Below are positions 6,641-11,176 of a stretch of DNA of 11,176 bases, piece after piece. The position numbers and the translations under genes are program-made. The notes under the pieces were generated by a model. It searched no databases and was not told the DNA's origin. It saw nothing but the letters and a program-made list of their open reading frames with translations. Source of the DNA: DAOTYX01 sp034434635 (GTDB taxonomy: Bacteria; Chloroflexota; Anaerolineae; B4-G1; DUEL01). How positions within the stretch are numbered: position 1 is the stretch's first letter; each line of letters starts with the position of its first letter. The stretch covers positions 1 to 11,176 of the forward strand of contig DAOTYX010000187.1 in the NCBI GenBank assembly GCA_034434635.1, read 5' to 3'.

Positions 6641-7131
6641 CCTGCCGACGCATAGGGATGCGTTGGTCTGCCATCCGTAGGGCGGCATCCCTATGCCGCC
6701 CCGCCGACGCCGTAGGGGCGGCATCCCTATGCCGCCCCGCCGACGCATAGGGATGCGTTGGTCTGCCATCCGTAGGGCGGCATCCCTATGCCGCCCCGCC
6801 GGCGCCGTAGGGGCGGCATCCCGATGCCGCCCCGCCGACGCATAGGGATGCGCCGACGCATAGGGATGCGTCGGCTACGGGGCCATACCGTAGGGCGGCA
6901 TCCCCATGCCGCCCACCGGCGCACAGGGATGCGCCGACCCGCCATCCGTGGGGGCGGCATCCCTATGCCGCCCCGCCGACGCCGTAGGGGCGGCATCCCG
7001 ATGCCGCCCCGCCGACGCATAGGGATGCGCCGACGCATAGGGATGCGTCGGCTACGGGCATACCGTGCCGCCCGCCAGCGCACGGGATGCGTCGGCCCGC
7101 CATCCGTGGGGCGGCATCCCACGCCACCGGC
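6641..7131. repeat. Cluster of two interleaved hairpin-repeat families
   Basis: This roughly 490-bp stretch has no credible gene and is built of two short palindromic units. Family A is CGACGCAT-AGGG-ATGCGTCG (copies near 6646, 6741, 6836, 6854, 6917, 7013, 7031 and a degraded one near 7078). Family B is GGGGCGGCAT-CCCT-ATGCCGCCCC (near 6680, 6715, 6775, 6810, 6893, 6951, 6987 and a degraded one near 7108). The A core GCATAGGGATGC is the exact reverse complement of the B core GCATCCCTATGC. Larger duplications overlie the units: a 95-bp period (copies at 6646/6741/6836 for A and 6715/6810 for B) and a period of about 177 bp (6810-6885 versus 6987-7062). Some stems vary by paired changes. Open frames here translate to Arg/Pro/Met-rich low-complexity strings and are spurious. 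The remainder of the 748-bp gap holds only the 3' hairpin upstream and the epimerase promoter downstream. Confidence 0.9.
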
Positions 7132-7205
7132 TTGAGCCGTCGAAGACCGCCCTCTCGCTTCTTAGCGTTTCTTTACTTTCTCTTGACCCATCTCCGACGA
7201 CTCGT

Positions 7206-7214
7206 TGCTATACT
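7206..7214 (+). promoter_or_regulatory. Extended -10 promoter of the galE-like gene
   Basis: TGCTATACT is an extended -10 (TG-n-TATACT). A TTGACC lies upstream at 7183-7188, but the 20-bp spacing is too long for a normal -35. The predicted start, about seven bases downstream of the hexamer, is near 7221, giving a leader of about 58 nt before the epimerase ATG. It lies just after the repeat cluster. Confidence 0.5.
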
Positions 7215-7220
7215 GTCACA

Positions 7221-7250
7221 ATGGGCAGTCTGGCGTCGGCGTCGGGATAG
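7221..7250 (+). other. Possible leaderless 9-codon upstream ORF in the galE leader
   Basis: ATG at 7221, exactly six bases after the TATACT box, opens a short frame coding MGSLASASG and stopping with TAG at 7248-7250, 28 bp before the epimerase ATG. The promoter-to-start geometry is the same as at dnaE. It may be a leader peptide or a chance frame; the composition is uninformative. Confidence 0.2.
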
Positions 7251-7278
7251 GGAAATCTCAGACAGCCCAGGAGGAGAT

Positions 7279-8208
7279 ATGACGACCTACAAAGTTCTGG
7301 TGACCGGAGGGGCCGGCTTCATCGGCTCTCACGTCGTCGAGTCGCTGCTGGAGCAAGGACATGAGGTGGTCGTGGTGGACAACCTCGTCACCGGTCACCG
7401 GGAGAACGTGGACCCCCGCGCCCGCTTCTACCATCTGGACATCCGCAGCGCCGATCTGAACGACCTGTTCGAGCGCGAACGGCCCGACGCGGTCAGCCAT
7501 CACGCCGCACAGATGAACGTGCGCCGGTCGGTGAGCGACCCACTCTACGACGCCGACGTCAACGTCCTGGGCTCGCTCAACCTGATCGAATGCGCCGTCC
7601 GCCACAAGGTCAAGAAATTCATCTACATCTCCTCGGGCGGCGCAGTCTACGGGGAGCCGGAAAGGCTGCCGTGCGATGAAAACCATCCGGTTAACCCGAT
7701 CTGTCAGTACGGCGTGACCAAGCACATCGTTGAGCACTACCTGTACCTCTACAAGCGCAACTACGGCCTGGACTACACCGTCCTGCGCTACCCCAACGTC
7801 TACGGGCCGCGGCAGGACCCCTACGGCGAGGCAGGGGTGGTGGCGATCTTCACCGGCCAGATGCTGCGCGGCGAGGGGGTGCTGATCAACGGCAGCGGCG
7901 AGCAGACGCGGGACTTCGTCTACGTGAAGGACTGCGCATGGGCGAACGTGCTGGCGCTGGAGAACGGCAGCGGCCAGATCTACAACCTCGGTACGGGTGT
8001 GGAGACGTCGGTCAATCAGATTTTCGCCCTGCTCAAGGAGATCATCGGTTATCCGCGGGAGCCACGCTACGGGCCGGCTATGGTCGGCGAGACCTTCCGC
8101 ATCTATCTGGACGCCACCAAGGCGCAGCGGGAGTTGGGTTGGCGACCGACGGTGACGCTGGAGGAAGGGCTGCGCAGGACCGTGGCCTACTTCAGGTCAG
8201 GTTCGTGA
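7279..8208 (+). CDS. galE: NAD-dependent nucleotide-sugar epimerase (UDP-glucose 4-epimerase-like, extended SDR)
   Basis: A 309-residue cytoplasmic extended short-chain dehydrogenase that would interconvert nucleotide sugars such as UDP-glucose and UDP-galactose, supplying exopolysaccharide precursors. Seen: NAD-binding TGGAGFIGS at 9-17, acidic D34 at the end of the second beta strand (VVVDNL) favouring NAD, HHAAQ at 74-78, catalytic S119 in YISSGGAVYG, and Y144/K148 of YGVTK. The sugar-site region RYPNVYGPRQDP is at 170-181, followed by GSGEQTRDFVYV. The length suits the short bacterial/archaeal GalE-like group; other 4-epimerases or dehydratase relatives are possible, so the exact substrate is not fixed. 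The frame stays open far upstream into the repeat cluster, but the ATG at 7279 is preceded by AGGAGGAG (7269-7276) and coincides with the start of homology. It is followed after 40 bp by the second response regulator, probably in the same operon. Confidence 0.93.
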   Translation: MTTYKVLVTGGAGFIGSHVVESLLEQGHEVVVVDNLVTGHRENVDPRARFYHLDIRSADLNDLFERERPDAVSHHAAQMNVRRSVSDPLYDADVNVLGSLNLIECAVRHKVKKFIYISSGGAVYGEPERLPCDENHPVNPICQYGVTKHIVEHYLYLYKRNYGLDYTVLRYPNVYGPRQDPYGEAGVVAIFTGQMLRGEGVLINGSGEQTRDFVYVKDCAWANVLALENGSGQIYNLGTGVETSVNQIFALLKEIIGYPREPRYGPAMVGETFRIYLDATKAQRELGWRPTVTLEEGLRRTVAYFRSGS

Positions 8209-8248
8209 ACTCGGCAGGCCTCTTGCAGGCCAGTGTAGGAAGAGGGCG

Positions 8249-8962
8249 ATGAACGAGAGGGTACTGGTCATTGACGACGATCCGGGACTCCTGACCCTGT
8301 TGCGGTTGGGTCTGGAGCGAGAAGGGTTCACTGTCATCACCGCCGAGGACGGACGGGAAGGGTTGCGACGGGCGTACGAGTCCAACCCCGACGTCATCAT
8401 TCTCGACATCGGCATGCCGGAGATGGACGGCTGGCTGGCCTGCCAGCGGCTGCGCCACATCTGCGACACGCCCATCATCATGCTCACGGCCAAGCGGGAG
8501 TCGGCGGACATCGTCAAGGGGTTGGCGCTGGGGGCCGATGACTACGTCACCAAGCCCTGCAGTTTCGACGAACTGAAGGCGCGCATCCGCACCGTGTTGC
8601 GTCGCGCCAAGAGGAGCCAACCAGCCGTCCGCCAGACCGTCTATGACGATGGAAACCTGTACATTGACCTGGCCAACGAGACCGTCCGCCTGCAAGGCCA
8701 ACCGGTCCATCTCACTCCCATCGAACTGCGCCTGCTGATGCAACTGGCCAGCCAGCGCGGGCGGGTGGTGCCGCACCGGGAACTGCTGACCAGCGTGTGG
8801 GGGCCGGAGTACGCCGAAGAGGTGGAGTACCTGAGCGTATACATCCGCTACCTGCGCCAGAAACTGGAGGAGAACCCCTCCCAACCGCGCTATCTGCGCA
8901 CAAGGTGGGGGATGGGGTACTATTTCGCGGGGGACGATAACGCGCCAGGGCAGCCTGGGTAG
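8249..8962 (+). CDS. OmpR/PhoB-family response regulator, orphan (second of two)
   Basis: A 237-residue two-component DNA-binding regulator. Receiver about 4-118: acidic pocket D9-D11, phosphoacceptor D53 in ILDIGMP, T80 and K102. The residue after KP is Cys (C104) where Phe is usual. Winged-helix domain about 130-229, with EEVEYLSVYIRYLRQKLEE as the recognition-helix region and RYLRTRWGMGYYF as the wing. A short Gly/Asp/Pro tail follows. The RBS AGGAAGAGGG (8237-8246) supports the ATG at 8249. A small hairpin (GGCCT 8217-8221 with AGGCC 8227-8231) lies just before it. It sits 40 bp after the epimerase and 151 bp before the tyrosine autokinase, so it probably belongs to the exopolysaccharide unit. 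No sensor kinase is adjacent. The arrangement resembles KdpE/PhoB-type regulators; the signal is unknown. Confidence 0.95.
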   Translation: MNERVLVIDDDPGLLTLLRLGLEREGFTVITAEDGREGLRRAYESNPDVIILDIGMPEMDGWLACQRLRHICDTPIIMLTAKRESADIVKGLALGADDYVTKPCSFDELKARIRTVLRRAKRSQPAVRQTVYDDGNLYIDLANETVRLQGQPVHLTPIELRLLMQLASQRGRVVPHRELLTSVWGPEYAEEVEYLSVYIRYLRQKLEENPSQPRYLRTRWGMGYYFAGDDNAPGQPG

Positions 8963-8978
8963 TCTTCCTTTCGTTGGA

Positions 8979-9070
8979 CGCGGTCAGGGGACCGCGCCCA
9001 GCAGGAGTTCCCACTTTGCTGGGCGTGGTCATCTGACCACGCCCAGCAAAGCGCCCGGCGAAGTGGGAAC
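8979..9070. repeat. Nested and alternative hairpins between response regulator and kinase gene
   Basis: Hairpin 1: CGCGGTC (8979-8985) with GACCGCG (8990-8996). Hairpin 2: CTTTGCTGGGCGTGGTCA (9014-9031) with its exact complement (9034-9051), an 18-bp inverted repeat with a 2-nt centre. Outer repeat: GTTCCCACTT (9007-9016) with AAGTGGGAAC (9061-9070). Alternative pairing: CGCCCAGCA (8995-9003) with TGCTGGGCG (9017-9025), which excludes hairpin 2. Hairpins 1 and 2 are imperfect copies of one unit (GGTCA..GACC.CGCCCAGCA). No T-run follows, so this is not a simple terminator. It is either an attenuator-like leader for the kinase gene or two copies of an interspersed repeat. Confidence 0.75.
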
Positions 9071-9113
9071 GGAACGACGCAGTCACAAAGTTGGGTAACC
9101 ACGGCGGAAAACA

Positions 9114-10913
9114 ATGGGCGAGAAAAGCTTACGTCAGTACCTGCGCGCCTTTCAAAAATGGTGGTGGCTGCTGGTCGTCAGCGCGATCCTGCCTGTGGTC
9201 GTCAGCGGCTTTCTGGTCTACCGGCAGCCGTTGCTCTACCAGGCCAAGGCGACTGTCATGGTCGGCACCAGCCTGCAGAATCCTTCCCCCGACGTCTGGC
9301 AGATCAACCTCAGCCAGAACCTGGCTAATGCCTACGCCGAACTGGTCCGGCAACGTCCGGTGACCGAAGCGGTCATCCAGCGGCTAGGGCTGAGCCGCAC
9401 CCCCGATCAGCTGGCGAACCAGATCGGCACCTACATCTACGCCGGGGCCAACCTCCTGGAGATCCGTGTGGTGGACAGCAACCCCGAGGCGGCAGCGCTG
9501 ATCGCCAATACCCTGGCCGACGAACTGATCCGCCGCAGTCCCGGCTCCCAACTCAGCAACCCCGCGCAGCAGGAGTTCATCCGCGGCCAGATGAACCTGC
9601 TGGAGGGGAAGATCGAGGCCGTGGGCACAGAGATCGACCAGTTGACCGCCGATCTGGCCAATCTGACCTCGGCGGCGGAGATCCGTGAAACCCAGGATCG
9701 TATCTCCGCTCTGGAAGCGGTCAGGGCAACCTACCAGACGACGTACGCCAACCTCCTGGCCTCCTACCACACTCAGTCGCCCAATGCTCTGGCGTTGTTC
9801 AGCGCCGCAGAGCCGCCGACCGAGCCTCTGCCCCGACGGGCGCTGCTCATCATGGGTATGGCTGGCCTGGCCGGGCTCGCCCTGGCGGTGGCGGCGGTGG
9901 TCGTGATGGAGATGCTGGACACCACGCTGCGTTGGGAGGAAGACGGGGTGGCAGAGGTGCTGCAGACGCCGGTCCTGGGGGCTGTGCCACAGGTCTCCAG
10001 GTCCGCTTCCCGTCTGGCGACGCTGTCCCAGGGGGCGGTGGCGGAGGGGGTGCGCACGGTGCGGGCCAACATCTTCCTGGCCCGCCCCGACTCCCCGCCG
10101 CGCACCCTGCTGCTGACCAGTCCCAATGCCGGGGAGGGCAAAAGTTTTGTGCTGGCAAGCCTGGCGACGGTGCTGGCGTCGGCCGGCAGCCGGGTGATCG
10201 CGGTGGACGCCGACCTGCGCCGGCCCACCCTGCACGAGTTCTTCGACCAGCCTAACGTGACCGGCCTGGCTGACATGCTGGCCCGCCATGACGACAACAG
10301 CGGGCAGATGCCGACCATCCCTCTGCAGAAGACCCCCTACGAGGGGTTGTTGCTCCTGCCTGCCGGCCGGCCGCCGAACGACCCATCCACGATGCTGACC
10401 TCGCCGCGTCTGCCCGCGCTGCTGGAGCGGCTGCGTGAGCAGGCCGACGTGGTGTTGATTGACAGCCCGCCGGTGCTGGGCCCGCCAGATGCCGTGATCC
10501 TGGCGACGCTGGTGGAAGGCACCGTGTTGGTCGTGAGCGCCGGCATAACCACACGCGAGGCGACACAGCGGGCCCGCGGGCGGCTGATCACCCAGCAGGG
10601 CGTCAACCTGCTGGGTCTCACCTTCAACCGCGTGCGTCTCAACGGGGGTTACTACTACACCTATAAGGACGGGCAACATCCCCCCCGAAAGGCCGAGAGC
10701 ACGGATAGGGAATGGTTGACGCTTGCTGAGGCCGCCGCCCGCCTGGGCGTCAGACGACCGGTGGTGCAGCAGTGGTGCCGCGATGGGCGACTGGCCACAC
10801 GCCGCGTCCGCCTGCGCCGTCTCATCAGCGGCGCCGACGTGACCCGGTTGGTCCGGGCCCAGGCCGCCAGCGAACACCCATCCGCCGGGCAGAGCCCGCC
10901 GGCGGAAGGGTGA
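9114..10913 (+). CDS. Polysaccharide co-polymerase/BY-kinase (Wzz-CpsD fusion) with C-terminal helix-turn-helix
   Basis: An inner-membrane tyrosine autokinase of the Wzc type (599 residues) that would control exopolysaccharide chain length and export. Wzz part: membrane segment about 17-36, short extracytoplasmic part with coiled coil (about 155-205), second membrane segment about 243-265 after PLPRR. Cytoplasmic BY-kinase: Walker A SPNAGEGKS (336-344), Walker A' VIAVDADLRRP (361-371), Walker B VVLIDSPP (446-453), and a tyrosine cluster GGYYYTY (511-517). The cluster normally ends such proteins, but here an in-frame segment follows. Residues 533-582 (WLTLAEAAARLGV, then VVQQWCRDGRLATRR, then LISGADVTRLV) match MerR/excisionase-type HTH_17 domains, ending in a disordered tail. 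The extracytoplasmic part (about 205 residues) is shorter than in Wzc. ATG at 9114 has only a weak GGCGGA upstream. An AGGGA (10707-10711) before an internal TTG (10716) could permit a separate HTH product. Confidence 0.93.
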   Translation: MGEKSLRQYLRAFQKWWWLLVVSAILPVVVSGFLVYRQPLLYQAKATVMVGTSLQNPSPDVWQINLSQNLANAYAELVRQRPVTEAVIQRLGLSRTPDQLANQIGTYIYAGANLLEIRVVDSNPEAAALIANTLADELIRRSPGSQLSNPAQQEFIRGQMNLLEGKIEAVGTEIDQLTADLANLTSAAEIRETQDRISALEAVRATYQTTYANLLASYHTQSPNALALFSAAEPPTEPLPRRALLIMGMAGLAGLALAVAAVVVMEMLDTTLRWEEDGVAEVLQTPVLGAVPQVSRSASRLATLSQGAVAEGVRTVRANIFLARPDSPPRTLLLTSPNAGEGKSFVLASLATVLASAGSRVIAVDADLRRPTLHEFFDQPNVTGLADMLARHDDNSGQMPTIPLQKTPYEGLLLLPAGRPPNDPSTMLTSPRLPALLERLREQADVVLIDSPPVLGPPDAVILATLVEGTVLVVSAGITTREATQRARGRLITQQGVNLLGLTFNRVRLNGGYYYTYKDGQHPPRKAESTDREWLTLAEAAARLGVRRPVVQQWCRDGRLATRRVRLRRLISGADVTRLVRAQAASEHPSAGQSPPAEG

Positions 10914-10945
10914 GCCGGAGATGACCACCCTCTCCCCAACTGGTC

Positions 10946-10991
10946 AGCCTCCCGCCGGTCCTGGCCTTGGTCAGACAACCTGCGGGAGGCT
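10946..10991 (+). terminator. Terminator-like hairpin after the kinase gene
   Basis: AGCCTCCCGC (10946-10955) pairs perfectly with GCGGGAGGCT (10982-10991) over 10 bp, with a 26-nt loop that contains possible internal pairing. The stem ends in a short T-run (CTTTACC). It starts 32 bp after the kinase stop codon and ends 17 bp before the next ATG, so it could terminate or attenuate transcription into the next gene. Confidence 0.5.
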
Positions 10992-11008
10992 TTACCTACA
11001 AGGATAAG

Positions 11009-11176
11009 ATGAGCGGCATCCTCGGCATTCTGGATAACAAGCGCAGTTCACAGATCGGGGCGCTCCTGGCCAAGATGGGCGCCAGGATGTCGCATCGGCC
11101 ATGGTATGTGCTCGAGACCTACTGCGATGAGCGTTCGGGAATCGGACTGGGACGTATCGGGATTGGCATCTTGAAC
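11009..11176 (+). CDS. Asparagine-synthetase-like protein, N-terminal fragment with Cys2 replaced by Ser
   Basis: The frame starting at ATG 11009 (AGGAT at 11001-11005 as RBS, four bases away) runs off the window after 56 codons. MSGILGIL, followed by ARMSHRP at 25-31 and GIGLGRIGIGILN at 44-56, fits the start of class II glutamine amidotransferase domains of asparagine synthetases (usual MCGIxGI, then HRGPD, then LGHRRLxIID). The nucleophilic Cys2 is Ser, and HRGPD is HRPWY, so glutamine hydrolysis is probably lost. Such AsnB-like proteins occur in exopolysaccharide and peptide-modification clusters, where the synthetase domain amidates another acceptor or uses ammonia. Only the N-terminus is visible, so the presence of the ATP-binding synthetase domain is assumed. 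It follows the autokinase gene in the same direction after a hairpin. Confidence 0.7.
   Translation, partial: MSGILGILDNKRSSQIGALLAKMGARMSHRPWYVLETYCDERSGIGLGRIGIGILN

Noticed and set aside
6641..7131. CRISPR array
   Set aside because: Repeats are short palindromes of two kinds packed next to each other, spacings are irregular, and the intervening bases are themselves repeated rather than unique.
6727..7135. Long open frames on both strands within the repeat cluster (Arg/Pro/Met-rich products)
   Set aside because: The translations are direct read-through of the GC-rich hairpin units, have no ribosome-binding site, and occur on both strands at once because the units are palindromic.
7156..7180. 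CGCT-TCTT-AGCG hairpin followed by a T-rich stretch as an intrinsic terminator
   Set aside because: The stem is only 4 bp and there is no nearby upstream gene to terminate.
7087..7278. Upstream extension of the epimerase to 7087
   Set aside because: The extra 64 codons run through repeats and the promoter; the AGGAGGAG site and the Rossmann-fold start fit ATG 7279.

Overview
The window is GC-rich bacterial chromosome with two blocks transcribed away from each other from a 133-bp spacer (5702-5834). I infer a member of the Chloroflexota (for example an Anaerolineae-like genome) from several features together: a GC-rich composition, an E. coli-type DnaE1 with an intact PHP metal site, extended -10 promoters placed almost on the start codon, a fused polysaccharide co-polymerase/tyrosine autokinase, and dense short hairpin repeats. 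No rRNA or other phylogenetic marker is present, so this placement is tentative.

The minus-strand block is housekeeping. It runs dnaE (replicative DNA polymerase III alpha, 5701-2153), then a phosphofructokinase with the residue pair typical of PPi-dependent enzymes (2060-903), then a second phosphofructokinase with the ATP-type pair (824 to beyond position 1). A dnaE-pfk neighbourhood is also known in Firmicutes. Having the two phosphofructokinase types in tandem suggests a choice between ATP and pyrophosphate in glycolysis.

The plus-strand block looks like regulated exopolysaccharide synthesis. In order it holds an orphan OmpR-family response regulator (5835-6530), a gene-free 748-bp stretch filled with hairpin repeats (about 6641-7131), a GalE-type nucleotide-sugar epimerase (7279-8208), a second orphan OmpR-family regulator (8249-8962), a 151-bp spacer with nested and alternative hairpins, a Wzz/BY-kinase protein with an unexpected C-terminal helix-turn-helix (9114-10913), a terminator-like hairpin, and the start of an asparagine-synthetase-like gene (11009 onward) whose nucleophilic Cys2 is Ser. 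No histidine kinase is visible.

The most unusual items are: the tyrosine autokinase fused to a MerR/excisionase-type DNA-binding domain; two intergenic heptad-repeat arrays of exactly 7 x 7 bp with different consensus; two interleaved hairpin families whose cores are reverse complements of each other, with covarying stems and 95-bp and about 177-bp duplication periods; and mutually exclusive hairpins ahead of the kinase gene. All calls come from reading the sequence; no database search was run.
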